Below are positions 10,812 through 20,117 of a stretch of DNA of 64,000 nt, one piece after another; positions within the stretch are counted from its first letter, which is position 1, and each line of letters starts with the position of its first letter. Source of the DNA: Pleurocapsa sp. PCC 7319 (GTDB taxonomy: Bacteria > Cyanobacteriota > Cyanobacteriia > Cyanobacteriales > Xenococcaceae); assembly GCF_000332195.1 (NCBI RefSeq), contig NZ_KB235922.1:6173322-6237321 (forward strand), given 5' to 3'. The translations under genes and the position numbers were made by a program. The notes beneath the pieces are model-generated. The model was not told the origin of the DNA. It worked only from the letters and a program-made list of their open reading frames with translations, and did no database searches.

Positions 10812-10839
10812 AATTAAACTAAATTTTTTTTATAGGGTT

Positions 10840-11058
10840 TTATCTTATTTCTTGATTATCTTCTGGAGGACTCAAAAGCAACAAAGCTGTCCACTGGTCT
10901 TTAGATCTTACCTGCAAAGCGGCTTGACTTCCCTGTCCACAGTAAACCCCTGCACCAATATTAAGCACACGACAAGGAATATCGTAAGCAGTTAATATTT
11001 GCTGCATTAACTCTGCCTCCCAGCGACCTTTAGTCGTTTTTAGTGTAATCCAAGACAC
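10840..11058 (-). CDS. Small DUF2007-like protein
   Basis: The 72-residue protein fits the DUF2007 ('putative signal transducing protein') fold: a short strand, a helix EAELMQQILTAYDIPCRV, then a strand-rich part ending LQVRSKDQWTALLLL. These proteins resemble the PII/ACT-like alpha-beta fold and have no established role. It lies 28 bp upstream of accD on the same strand, which suggests co-transcription. Confidence 0.65.
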   Translation of the reverse strand: MSWITLKTTKGRWEAELMQQILTAYDIPCRVLNIGAGVYCGQGSQAALQVRSKDQWTALLLLSPPEDNQEIR

Positions 11059-11240
11059 TGATTTATACTTTTTTTCCTAACAATGTTGGTCAATCCGTTT
11101 ATTTTAGATACACATAACCAACTTGCAAATATTGTAAGATTTTTGGGGAAGTTATCAAAAGTTTAAACTCAACAAAATACTTAATTAACTTTCTCAACAA
11201 TTGTATTAAAAGCTTTTGGGCTAGACTTCAAGTAAATATC

Positions 11241-12380
11241 ATGACTCATAAATTATTAGTTGTTACAACTGTCTCCGTGACAATCCATGGATTTTTGCTG
11301 CCATTTATTAAGCACTTTAAGAGTTTGGGTTGGCAGGTTGATGGCATGGCTCAAGGACTTTCTGCTGATTCAAAATGCGTTGCGGCTTGCGATCGCGTCT
11401 GGGATATTCAATGGTCACGAAACCCTCTCGACCCCAGAAATCTAATGGTTGCTGTCCCTCGAATCCAAGAAATAATTGCTCAGGGAAATTATGATTTGGT
11501 TCATGTTCATACTCCTGTAGCGGCTTTTGCTACCAGATATGCGATCAGCAAATTAAATATCAAACAAAAACCTCGAGTTATTTATACAGCGCACGGATTT
11601 CATTTTCATCAACAAGGTAATCCTCTGACAAATTTTGTTTTCTTAAACTTAGAAAAGCTGGCTGGTAATTGGACAGACTATTTGATCACTATTAATCGTG
11701 AAGATGAAACTGCTGCCAAACAAAATCGCCTCTTGCCATCCGAAAGAATTTTTTACACATCTGGGATTGGGTTAGATCTCAATGAGTATAATCCCAATCA
11801 AGTTTCTGAGTCAGAAATTATTGCCGTTCGTCAAGAATTGGGGCTTAGTTCTTCAGATTCTTTGTTACTCTGCGTAGCTGAGTTTACCCCCAATAAACGT
11901 CATCGAGATCAGATAATAGCCTTCAAAAAACTCAATCGTTCTAACATTCATTTAGCATTTGCTGGAGATGGTGCCACGCGCCCTGAACTAGAACAATTGA
12001 CCGCTAAGCTGAGTTTACAACAACAAGTTCATTTTTTGGGTTTTAGACAGGATATTCCTGCTTTAATTTGCTCAAGTGCTGCGGTTCTTTTAACTTCTCA
12101 AAGAGAAGGTTTACCCCGCAGTATTATGGAAGCGATGTGCTTGGGAACTCCTGTGATTGGCACCAAGATTCGTGGTATCCAAGATTTACTAGAAGATGGC
12201 TGTGGCTTGCTAGTAAATTTGGGGAATGTAGACGAACTTGCCCAAGCTATGGCACAAATAGTCGATGAGCCAGAAAGTGCGAAACTAATGGCGCAAAAAG
12301 GTCAAGAAAAAATAGCTGATTATGATATCAAACAGATTATTGAGCAATATACAGATATTTATCATTTTGCGCTGAATTAA
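11241..12380 (+). CDS. Glycosyltransferase family 4 protein
   Basis: The 379-residue GT-B enzyme has two Rossmann-like domains. The N-terminal half contains YDLVHVHTPVAAFATRYA and YTAHGFHFHQ. The C-terminal half contains LLCVAEFTPNKRHRDQI, the donor-binding segment LLTSQREGLPRSIMEAMCLGTPVIGT and the conserved EGLP...E motif. The resemblance is to capsule and exopolysaccharide sugar transferases of the EpsD/CapM group. It probably adds a sugar to a lipid-linked glycan at the cytoplasmic face. The gene is isolated, so the polysaccharide is unknown. Confidence 0.9.
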   Translation: MTHKLLVVTTVSVTIHGFLLPFIKHFKSLGWQVDGMAQGLSADSKCVAACDRVWDIQWSRNPLDPRNLMVAVPRIQEIIAQGNYDLVHVHTPVAAFATRYAISKLNIKQKPRVIYTAHGFHFHQQGNPLTNFVFLNLEKLAGNWTDYLITINREDETAAKQNRLLPSERIFYTSGIGLDLNEYNPNQVSESEIIAVRQELGLSSSDSLLLCVAEFTPNKRHRDQIIAFKKLNRSNIHLAFAGDGATRPELEQLTAKLSLQQQVHFLGFRQDIPALICSSAAVLLTSQREGLPRSIMEAMCLGTPVIGTKIRGIQDLLEDGCGLLVNLGNVDELAQAMAQIVDEPESAKLMAQKGQEKIADYDIKQIIEQYTDIYHFALN

Positions 12381-12464
12381 ACATCAGTGTTTATGCTCTT
12401 TAACCGATAGGTCTATTTGAGGTTAATCAGCCTTGAGCATTTGACAATGCGTTTTTTCAATTCT

Positions 12465-13640
12465 TTAATTTTCCAAAATTGGAGGACTGTGCAAGACATG
12501 TCCAATTGAGCTAAATTCTTGCCACCTGAGTATTGAATTTTTAGCCTGTTGATAGTACGGAAAATCTTGAGGAATTAACGCTGCTGCCTCAATTGCTTGC
12601 TGATATTCTCCCTTGGCAGCGCGATCGTTGGCTATCAAATAGATCTGCTTACTCCATTGCCTAATTAAACTTTGAGCTTCATCATATTCCTCAACTCCTG
12701 GGGATATTTGCCGTAAAATCCTAATTGCTTGATTGTAAGATGAAGCTTGATTGGGATTGATTATTTTTTTGGCTCCTGCTAAGTAATTTTGATAAAGATT
12801 TTGTCTTTGCGCTTTTAATTGCCAATGAAGAATTGCATCTGTTGCTTCCTGAGCAACAAATTCAGCAGAAGATTCATCTTGAGGGATAAGCTGGGCAGCA
12901 GCGATCGCACCAGCAAAGTCTTCTTCATCAGCTCTTCCCTGAGCAATGTCTAAAATTACTTCACTCCAACGATTGATATCAACTTGTGCCTGATGGTAAA
13001 AAGGAGAATCTGGTTCAATAGCTCTAGCTTTTCTAATTGCTCGATTAAACGAGGAAGCTTGATTATCTTGTAAATGAATCCTGCCACTATTAGGAAAACT
13101 TCTTGCTTGGTGAGAATTTAATTGCAGGTGCATTTTTACTTTCTCCAACAAGTTACTAGCTTGAGAAGAGGTCTGGAATAAAAGGGGCAACATTAATATG
13201 CTACAGCCTACTATTAACAACCAACGCCACCAAAATCTATGATTTGCTCCAGAATAGACAGGTTTAGATTGAATTATCTGATCGGGTTGGGAATCGCTAT
13301 AAGAAACAAAATCACGAGATTTAGTAACTACTTGGTTGGAAAAAATGTTGAGTGGAATTGGTGATGAATGAACAAAACTGGGTAGCCTAACAGTTGCCTC
13401 CAGCTTGATAGCTTCGTCTGTCGGTGATTGTCGTCGCGATTGCGCTCCGTTCATCAGCGAAGTTGATCTCGAGTAATTAACGTCCTCAATCTTAAAAGAT
13501 TTAATTTTCAAGCCAATAGGCAGAGGAGTGATTTTGTGCAGTTTTTTCTGAACAGGTGGACTAATGAAGGGAAGAACTGGTGATTTATAGATGTTTAATG
13601 TTGCTCCGCAGTTGTGCATACTAAGAAAATCCCTCTCCAA
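12465..13640 (-). CDS. Membrane-anchored repeat protein of unknown function
   Basis: The 391-residue protein has a Pro/Ser-rich cytoplasmic N-terminus of ~135 residues, one transmembrane segment (WWRWLLIVGCSILMLPLLF, about 137-155) and a periplasmic C-terminal part. The latter contains degenerate TPR-like repeats of about 65-70 residues, each with a 'QASSFNRAIRKARAI ... Y.QAQ..I.RWS..I..IA..RA' half and an 'A..AA.LIPQD' half. The pattern recurs in cyanobacterial proteins of unknown function. It probably mediates protein contacts at the inner membrane. No enzyme motif is visible. Confidence 0.7.
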   Translation of the reverse strand: MERDFLSMHNCGATLNIYKSPVLPFISPPVQKKLHKITPLPIGLKIKSFKIEDVNYSRSTSLMNGAQSRRQSPTDEAIKLEATVRLPSFVHSSPIPLNIFSNQVVTKSRDFVSYSDSQPDQIIQSKPVYSGANHRFWWRWLLIVGCSILMLPLLFQTSSQASNLLEKVKMHLQLNSHQARSFPNSGRIHLQDNQASSFNRAIRKARAIEPDSPFYHQAQVDINRWSEVILDIAQGRADEEDFAGAIAAAQLIPQDESSAEFVAQEATDAILHWQLKAQRQNLYQNYLAGAKKIINPNQASSYNQAIRILRQISPGVEEYDEAQSLIRQWSKQIYLIANDRAAKGEYQQAIEAAALIPQDFPYYQQAKNSILRWQEFSSIGHVLHSPPILEN

Positions 13641-14017
13641 AAATAAGCTAGGCTAAAAAATGAAAGTGTAGTCGCGTAATTGTGTGATGTCTAATGACAA
13701 AATGACTCTTTAACTCAGGAAAAATAAGTATTACTGGTTAAATAATCCTTTCCTGAATAGTATAGTGACGAAATTAACCATTTTTTGTTCTATAGTCTAC
13801 TAACTTTAAAGAATTGTTTTATCAATAATTGTTAAGAGTTCTTAGCAGTTCTTACACCAGCAAATAAACTACTTCTGCATTTGTCTAGTTAGACGAATCC
13901 ACCAGCTAGCTTACGCTTGAACAGGTAGATTCTCATTTCCTTAGAACTTGGTCAGTCGTAGATTTTTCACACCCACTGATTCCTGGTAGATTTTCTTTTT
14001 CGAGTTTAATCAGCTTG

Positions 14018-14185
14018 TTATTTGCAACTATTTTGATGATTGATTAGAAAAAAACGACGTAAATTTGAACTCACAGTACTAGGTATATCAAGTATTTTTT
14101 CAAACAAATCGATTAAATATTGTTGATTATTTTTTAATTCGCGATCGCTTATTGTTTGGGCTTCTCGCTGCAAGAGAATTTTCAT
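14018..14185 (-). CDS. Candidate small protein, 55 residues
   Basis: An ATG at 14185 opens a 55-codon frame beginning MKILLQREAQTISDRELK and continuing with NNQQYLIDLFEKILDIP and SSNLRRFFLINHQNSCK. A clear AGGAG ribosome binding site lies 8 bases upstream (TAGGAGTAAATTATG). The composition is protein-like: an amphipathic helix followed by a basic/aromatic C-terminus. No family is recognised. The region around it is otherwise non-coding, which makes the placement of the ribosome binding site more telling. Confidence 0.5.
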   Translation of the reverse strand: MKILLQREAQTISDRELKNNQQYLIDLFEKILDIPSTVSSNLRRFFLINHQNSCK

Positions 14186-14373
14186 AATTTACTCCTATTT
14201 ATTTGTACAAGAAGTATTGTTACTAGTCATAAATAAACTTTAGCTATTGGGATTGTGAGTAACAAAACATTGTATACATGGAAGACATGAATACAATTAA
14301 TAGTTAAATATTGCTAATTCAACAGACCTCTGGCATGAATTAGGCGATCGCGTATTTGATTCCTTGATATCCC

Positions 14374-14640
14374 GTGCCCGCTGTCCTCTGCCCGCTGTCC
14401 GCTGCCCGCTGCATTCCGCAGTTTAAAGCCCGTATTGCGACAATCGCTCACGGGGGCTTTCCCCGCCAACGGACTGTCTGGCAAGACCGCGTTGTCGCGC
14501 TATCTGATTGGCTGATAGCTGATAGTGAGACACTTCGTTGCGAGGGTTCCCCTCGTTAAAGAAAGTGTCGTTGGCGGAGCCTTCTTGAAGAGTACCCGAA
14601 GGGCTGATAGCTGATAGCTAGGGCGAAGCCCTTCACAGAT
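14374..14640. repeat. Composite repeat patch (heptads and REP-like units)
   Basis: 14374-14412 is a GC-rich run of 7-bp units of the form CCCGCTG/TCCGCTG. It is followed by REP-like GC-rich segments and by GCTGATA heptads near 14505-14525 and 14605-14620. The 'gagacacttcgtt ... gaaagtgtc' inverted segment resembles another copy at 58660-58800. The apparent short reading frame across it is an artefact of the repeat. Confidence 0.65.
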
Positions 14641-14730
14641 TTAATAATTCTTAAAAACTTATCTCAAGTATCGAGATTCCGGGCGGGTTAACATAATGCT
14701 GGTAATTTCTCTGAAAGTATCAATCTTTTA

Positions 14731-16359
14731 ATGAGCATAGTGGACACATTTCATCCTGAAGCAGCAGAACGTTTTAGAAATCTCCAAAATCAGCTACGAG
14801 AATGGACAAAATCTTCTGTTGAGGGAGAACTTTGGCAAAGTGTAGATATTTTTGACCAGGATGACTACGATATTTTAGTTATTCCTTCCTTTAGTATCGA
14901 TCAGCAAGTAGGAAGTAAAGTGTCAGGTTTTTTGCATTACGAAGAGAGATTACTGTTTTCCCTAATTCGCTTACGTAATCCTCTGACCAGGGTTATTTAC
15001 ATTACGGCTCTTCCCCTGTGTCCGATTGTAATTGATTACTATCTGCAATTACTTCCAGGAATTCCCTTTTCCCATGCCCGCGATCGCTTGTTATTAATTA
15101 GTACCTATGATGGTTCGCTCAAGCCCTTAACCCAAAAAATCTTAGAGCGTCCTCGTCTAGTAGAAAAAATTCGCCGCGCTTTACGTCCTAATAAGTCTTA
15201 TATGGTTTGTTATAATTCCACAGATTTAGAACAACAACTATCTTTGAAATTAGGTATTCCTATGCTCGCCGCTTCTCCTGAAGTACTTTATTGGGGTTCC
15301 AAAAGTGGTAGTCGCGAAATCTTTGCTGAGGCAGGAATTCCCCATCCTCCAGGTAGCTATACGGTGAAAAATATTGCCGATTTAGTCCGAGAAATATTTA
15401 ATTTATGGCAAAGACATCCAGATTTAAAGCGAATTGTCGTTAAACTCAATGAAGGCTTTTCCGGGGAAGGCAATGCTTTATTATATTTAAAACCAATTCA
15501 AGACTATCTGCCCAATCAATGCGAACAGGAAAAAACTCTCAATGCCATTACTAAACAACTGGAAAATATGAGTTTTCAGGGGGCTGGTGAAAACTGGTCT
15601 ACTTTTGCTGCTCGTATTCCTGAATTAGGAGCAATTGTAGAAGCTTTTATCGAAGGAGAAATCAAGCGATCGCCCAGTGTTCAAGGCTATATTAGACCAT
15701 CAGGAGAGGTAGAAATTGTTTCGACCCATGACCAGATTTTAGGTGGTCAGGATGGCCAGGTTTACGAAGGTTGCTATTTTCCTGCTGATTCAGCTTATCG
15801 ATTAGAGTTACAGGAATTAGGACTAAAAGTAGGGGAAGCTTTGGCAGCGAAAGGAGCAATAGAGCGTTATGGGGTGGATTTTATTGCGGTGCAACAACCA
15901 GAAACTAAACAGTGGGATATTCAGGCGATCGAAATTAATCTACGCAAAGGGGGAACAACACACCCGTTTATGACCTTAAGATTATTGACTAACGGTAGAT
16001 TTGATTATGATACGGGGCGATTTCTCAGTCAACAAGGGCAAGAAAAACATTATATTGCCACCGATAATTTACAAAAAGAACAATATAAAGGGTTATTGCC
16101 CAACGACTTAATGGACATTATTGCCCAAGAAAGATTGCATTTTGATAGTAGTAGTCGTACTGGGACAGTATTTCATCTCATGGGTGCATTATCGGAATTT
16201 GGCAAATTAGGTTTGACCAGCATTGGCAATTCTCTAGAAGAAGCTCAAGCAATATATGATCGAGTGGTAGCCGTGTTAGATCGAGAGACAGAATTTCTTA
16301 ATCACATCGATGATCCTCAAGATACTACCTTGCCAATTAATTGGAGCAGTAATCAATAA
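14731..16359 (+). CDS. PGM1-related peptide ligase (ATP-grasp)
   Basis: The 542-residue protein has an ATP-grasp core. It includes the nucleotide-binding segment LKRIVVKLNEGFSGEGNAL (about 225-245) and the metal-binding EINLRKGGTTHPF (about 402-414), plus RYGVDFIAVQ. It resembles the peptide ligase PGM1-related/carboxylate-amine ligase group, in which PGM1 of Streptomyces joins a peptide to an amino acid in pheganomycin synthesis. Cyanobacterial homologues are common but their substrates are unknown. The gene stands alone, so the ligation partner cannot be inferred. Confidence 0.8.
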   Translation: MSIVDTFHPEAAERFRNLQNQLREWTKSSVEGELWQSVDIFDQDDYDILVIPSFSIDQQVGSKVSGFLHYEERLLFSLIRLRNPLTRVIYITALPLCPIVIDYYLQLLPGIPFSHARDRLLLISTYDGSLKPLTQKILERPRLVEKIRRALRPNKSYMVCYNSTDLEQQLSLKLGIPMLAASPEVLYWGSKSGSREIFAEAGIPHPPGSYTVKNIADLVREIFNLWQRHPDLKRIVVKLNEGFSGEGNALLYLKPIQDYLPNQCEQEKTLNAITKQLENMSFQGAGENWSTFAARIPELGAIVEAFIEGEIKRSPSVQGYIRPSGEVEIVSTHDQILGGQDGQVYEGCYFPADSAYRLELQELGLKVGEALAAKGAIERYGVDFIAVQQPETKQWDIQAIEINLRKGGTTHPFMTLRLLTNGRFDYDTGRFLSQQGQEKHYIATDNLQKEQYKGLLPNDLMDIIAQERLHFDSSSRTGTVFHLMGALSEFGKLGLTSIGNSLEEAQAIYDRVVAVLDRETEFLNHIDDPQDTTLPINWSSNQ

Positions 16360-16363
16360 TTAC

Positions 16364-16398
16364 TGATTACTGATTACTGATTACTGATTACTGATTAC
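16364..16398. repeat. Five tandem TGATTAC heptads
   Basis: Five perfect tandem copies of TGATTAC fill the short gap between the stop codons of two convergent genes. This is one of many loci in the window with period-7 repeats (see findings). Confidence 0.95.
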
Positions 16399-16402
16399 TA
16401 AT

Positions 16403-17110
16403 TTAGCTAGCCCAGAGTTTAATCCCTCCCAATAATCCCGATACGTTGGGCACAATTTTGGCATTGCTAGGTAAATCAAAATTGATATTTTTCGTCTCTC
16501 CTCCACCAATATAGAGAAAATCGTAGCTGAGAAGACGATCTAAGTTGGCGATCGCTTTTCCCAAACGATTGTTCCATTTCTTTTTGCCTTCTTTTTCTAG
16601 GGCTGCTCGACCCAGTTGTTCTTCGTAGGTTTCTCCTTTGCGAAAAGGATGATGTCCCATTTCTAAATTGGGAACTAATTTTCCATCAACAAATAAAGCT
16701 GAACCAAATCCCGTTCCCAAGGTAATGACAAGTTCTACACCTTTACCCGAAATTGCTCCAAACCCTTGAATATCAGCATCATTTGCCACTTTGACAGGCT
16801 TTGATAATAACTGAGTCAAACTTGAGGCTAAGTCATACTCCAGCCAATCTGAATCCAAGTTGACAGCAGTTTTAATCACGCCATTTTGGACGACTCCTGG
16901 GAACCCCACAGATACTCGGTCATATTCCTGTTGTTTTGCCAAAGTAAGAATGGTATCGATTACGTCTTTGGGTTTGGCTGGTTGGGGAGTTTTGAGTCTT
17001 TGGCGATCGCTAAGGGGACTACCTTCAGTGTCCAATACCATTACTTTGATACCACTGCCACCGATATCTACAGCTAGAGTACGGTGGGATTGATTAGGTT
17101 CATTTGTCAT
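16403..17110 (-). CDS. ppgK: Polyphosphate glucokinase, ROK family
   Basis: The 235-residue ROK-type sugar kinase has the phosphate-1 motif VDIGGSGIKVMVLD (residues 14-27), the glucose-binding NDADIQGFG and the ATP-binding LVITLGTGFGSALFVDG. It closely follows the layout of polyphosphate glucokinases, which phosphorylate glucose using polyphosphate. The EMGHHPFRKGETYEEQLG segment is characteristic of that group. It links polyphosphate stores to glucose 6-phosphate in the cytoplasm. Confidence 0.88.
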   Translation of the reverse strand: MTNEPNQSHRTLAVDIGGSGIKVMVLDTEGSPLSDRQRLKTPQPAKPKDVIDTILTLAKQQEYDRVSVGFPGVVQNGVIKTAVNLDSDWLEYDLASSLTQLLSKPVKVANDADIQGFGAISGKGVELVITLGTGFGSALFVDGKLVPNLEMGHHPFRKGETYEEQLGRAALEKEGKKKWNNRLGKAIANLDRLLSYDFLYIGGGETKNINFDLPSNAKIVPNVSGLLGGIKLWAS

Positions 17111-17252
17111 GTTTATTAAGAGAGAAGATCAACTTGTATATTTTTTATCGTTACTGGGAACTATTAAGAATAGTAATTAACACATTTAGATCACATACTA
17201 TCCTGACAATCTAAATCTAAAATTTTGGGAGATAGATATATTAATAATAAGA

Positions 17253-17840
17253 ATGAAAATAAAATACTTTATTACTCCAGTCTATATTTCTTATACTTTT
17301 ATTACTATCAGCATAATTTTATCTGCCTTAGCCGTTAAGTCCCAACCAGCGATCGCAGCAGAAAAAATAAAACTAATTTATGGTCCTTTTAATGGCAGAA
17401 TTTCGGTTGAATCTTTAAAAAAATATGCCGATACTGGAGAGATGACTCGTGAATTTCGCCTTTATTCTAAGTTTTTAGACCGAAAAACATTGGCTAAATT
17501 ACGTTATTGGCTAGGATATCGTTTTAATAGCGATCGAGTTGAACTTTATAAATATACTAATACATCCGAGGGAGAAAAATTTCTTCAGGAATTAGGTACT
17601 GTAATTAAAACCCATCCCGAGCGCAACGGTTTTTACGCTATTCGTTCTGCACTCATTGAAGCTGCAGATATACCGGATAATTCTGATGGTTGGACAATTA
17701 TAGAAGCTATGCACCAGTTTCCTACTGACGATCTACAAATAAATACCCGAGATTTATTTAAATTACAAAGATTTTGGTCAGAGTCAGAGGGTCGCAATAA
17801 ACCGGATTTAACAGTGCTTGGTGCCAAAAACCAGGAGTAG
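17253..17840 (+). CDS. Stand-alone exported DUF1400 domain protein
   Basis: The 195-residue protein has a signal peptide (ISIILSALAVKSQPAIAA). The rest is the DUF1400 domain: IKLIYGPFNGRISVESLKKY, ERNGFYAIRSALIEAA and a final DLFKLQRFW. In cyanobacteria this domain usually sits in front of an alpha/beta hydrolase. Here the hydrolase part is absent and the frame closes cleanly, so it is either a dedicated small protein or a truncated duplicate. It converges on a full-length DUF1400-hydrolase gene 42 bp away. Confidence 0.8.
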   Translation: MKIKYFITPVYISYTFITISIILSALAVKSQPAIAAEKIKLIYGPFNGRISVESLKKYADTGEMTREFRLYSKFLDRKTLAKLRYWLGYRFNSDRVELYKYTNTSEGEKFLQELGTVIKTHPERNGFYAIRSALIEAADIPDNSDGWTIIEAMHQFPTDDLQINTRDLFKLQRFWSESEGRNKPDLTVLGAKNQE

Positions 17841-17881
17841 CTATTTAAATCCTCAATCGACACACAATCAATTTCCTGTTC

Positions 17882-19600
17882 TTAATCTGCTAGCTGTCTC
17901 TTAATTATTTCTTCTAGCTGATTTTGAGTCAGAGAACGAATTATCGATAATTGAAAATCATTATTAATCAGCTCACTCCAGCGATCGCCTTGCAGGTAAA
18001 TTTGATATTCTGGCTGTTGTGCAATATGAGTTTTAAAAAAAGCTGTACTTAAACCTTTTAAGGCGGGATAAGCTGAAGTAGGACTTGGTCCCACCACATT
18101 CTTAGGTACAGGCAGAACACCTAAACCTTCTTGTAAAAAACTGAAGTGTGTTCCTGGTTTGACCAATACCAAATATTTATCAATTTCTTCTAACCACGTA
18201 AAAGGCTGTATTTGTTCCGCTACAGGGGGAGTAATCAAATCATGGGTACCAGAAACTAGCATTGTGGGTATTTTGATCTTACTGATTCCCGCTTTACCAA
18301 AAATTTTCCCCAAAGGATTGATCGCAATAACCGCTTTGATTCTAGGATCTCTCAATTGATCTTGATGACTTGCTATTTCCGAAACAGTACATTGTGCTAG
18401 AGAAGATAAATCAAGGAGTACATCTTGATAATTATCTTTTTGGCACTTCGTGGGAATTTCATCTGCAATTAATCGCCCTCCTGCTAAGGCCAAAGATGCA
18501 TAACCACCAAAAGACTGACCTATTAATCCCACTTGTTGAAAATTAATTTTGTCTAATAGTAGAGGATTAGTCTTAGACTCCTGTTCTAATTTATCGAGGA
18601 CATATTTAACATCCAAAGGTTGATCGATTAAATTATTTGGTTCCGGAAATCTCTCCAATCCTGATAAAAAACCATCAAACTTATTTAAGCTGATATCATC
18701 ATGCTCAATTACGGCAACAGCAAAGCCATGAGAAGCCAAATGTTTACCCAAATAAGCAAAAGTTTGACGATTTGAGGCTAAACCATGAGAAATAACAATT
18801 AATGGTGTAGGCTGCTCAACTTCTGGCAAGTATAAATCAAAATGACCTACTTTACGGCGACGAGGATTTTTATAGGTTAGAGTAAGCTGATTCCAGATAA
18901 ATTTACCCTGAGTTTGTGGCTTACTTAGCTCAGTAGATTCAGATTCATAGGTGTGATTAAAAGTTTTTGTTTTTAATAAAAAAAATGCTTGATCAATAGC
19001 TTCACGGTCTTCAAATAGTATATTTCCATGTTCGACATATTGTTCCAAAACTTGTAAATCAACATAAATAGTTTTCGAGGGAAATTGATGCAAAAAGTTC
19101 ATTACTGTTAAACCCTCACGCTCAAATACAGCAGCAATTATTGCTCCTCTCAAAGCAAAGAATCCATTTCGATTATTATCGACTCTGATACCCTTACCAA
19201 AGTTTTTAATTACGGCTTTTCCAATAGTTGAATTACTAAATTTAGCGATGCTTAAGGGATGTAATTCTAAGGGGGTGGATAACAACTCTGGTAATCGAGC
19301 CACTTGCTTCGGTGGCATCCGGTTAAGATAGTAAGCAAGTTCTGAAGAGATTTCTCCCTCAGTAGCAAAGGCTTCAAGATCATCAACCTTGATATAAAAT
19401 TGACCAAAAGGAGAAAAATTAAACGAAAGTCTTTCTGCTCCAATTGCCTTAGGAGCAAACAGCATAAATATCGATATAATCAAGAAAATTAAACTAGAGT
19501 TAGCTAATCTAACAGAAGCAATGCGTCTGCAATCATCAGATTCAGCTTGGGATGAATGCCAGTCAGAGTTATTGTTGTTAACAAGTTTATCGCACACCAT
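17882..19600 (-). CDS. DUF1400 plus alpha/beta hydrolase, exported
   Basis: The 572-residue protein has a hydrophobic segment around 33-53 (IFLIISIFMLFAPKAIGA), a DUF1400 domain (about 55-200: LSFNFSPFGQFYIKVDDLEAF, RNGFFALRGAIIAAV) and an alpha/beta hydrolase domain. The hydrolase part has the nucleophile elbow GLIGQSFGGYASLAL, an oxyanion segment LIVISHGLASNRQTF and a likely acid/His pair in STGTHDLITPP and KPGTHFSFL. It is probably a periplasmic esterase or lipase of unknown substrate. The residues before the hydrophobic segment are long for a signal peptide, so an internal start is possible. The neighbour carries only the first domain. Confidence 0.82.
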   Translation of the reverse strand: MVCDKLVNNNNSDWHSSQAESDDCRRIASVRLANSSLIFLIISIFMLFAPKAIGAERLSFNFSPFGQFYIKVDDLEAFATEGEISSELAYYLNRMPPKQVARLPELLSTPLELHPLSIAKFSNSTIGKAVIKNFGKGIRVDNNRNGFFALRGAIIAAVFEREGLTVMNFLHQFPSKTIYVDLQVLEQYVEHGNILFEDREAIDQAFFLLKTKTFNHTYESESTELSKPQTQGKFIWNQLTLTYKNPRRRKVGHFDLYLPEVEQPTPLIVISHGLASNRQTFAYLGKHLASHGFAVAVIEHDDISLNKFDGFLSGLERFPEPNNLIDQPLDVKYVLDKLEQESKTNPLLLDKINFQQVGLIGQSFGGYASLALAGGRLIADEIPTKCQKDNYQDVLLDLSSLAQCTVSEIASHQDQLRDPRIKAVIAINPLGKIFGKAGISKIKIPTMLVSGTHDLITPPVAEQIQPFTWLEEIDKYLVLVKPGTHFSFLQEGLGVLPVPKNVVGPSPTSAYPALKGLSTAFFKTHIAQQPEYQIYLQGDRWSELINNDFQLSIIRSLTQNQLEEIIKRQLAD

Positions 19601-20117
19601 GTTCTATGCTGAAACATTTGGATGTTGACTATGTATACTTATCTAATCTACCCAATGGCTCAAGGGCAATTAACTATACATGGCTGGCTGAAGATATTTA
19701 GACGATTGGATGTGGTTGCATAAAAACTATGAGTTAGCTGAGATAATCAGAGTTAAGTCTATTCAAGCAAGCCCTCTGAACTATGCCAGAGAAACAAGTT
19801 AAAACCTAAGTCTTGAGTAAAATAGAGAAAGTCGCTCTTTCTTTACAGAATGGTTGTTGCAACTCGTAGAAAATTTACTATAGATGAATACCACAAACTT
19901 GTAGCTCTGGGTTTTTTCACCGAAAACGACAGAATAGAATTAATTAGAGGCGAGATCATATAAATGGCTCCCAAGAGAACTCCACACTCGGTTTGCAACT
20001 CTCTACAATGCTATCTTAGAGTTGAATTTAGTTTTCCCTTAAAAAAGTAATATCAATAATTATTATATTCAAACAAAAAAATTATTTCCTTGTGGTAGTT
20101 ATTCTGAATATTAATAT
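19601..20117. other. Spacer with Uma2 remnant
   Basis: Apart from the broken Uma2 gene at 19850-20050 this stretch is AT-rich and holds no recognisable gene. A 30-codon frame near 19631 has no ribosome binding site and is not supported. Confidence 0.5.
19850..20050 (+). pseudogene. Broken Uma2 family endonuclease gene (DUF820)
   Basis: From ATG 19850 the frame reads MVVATRRKFTIDEYHKLVAL and FFTENDRIELIRGEII, the standard Uma2 N-terminus. It then hits TAA at 19961-19963, exactly where intact members have Gln before MAPKGTPHS. The same frame continues MAPKRTPHSVCNSLQ after the stop, then loses similarity and ends at 20048-20050. A CAA-to-TAA nonsense change followed by a large deletion explains this. 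Intact Uma2 proteins are about 190 residues and have a PD-(D/E)XK-like fold. A complete copy is at 32838-33410. Confidence 0.85.

Larger units (their letters stand above)
13641..14730. other. Long mostly non-coding spacer
   Basis: About 1.1 kb between divergent genes. It contains one short reading frame with a good ribosome binding site (14018-14185, minus strand) and a repeat patch at 14374-14640. The remainder (13641-14010 and 14190-14370) is AT-rich with no recognisable gene, RNA or strong hairpin. Confidence 0.6.

Noticed and set aside
14374-14559. 61-codon frame in GC-rich repeat
   Set aside because: Composition follows the period-7 and REP-like repeats and there is no ribosome binding site.
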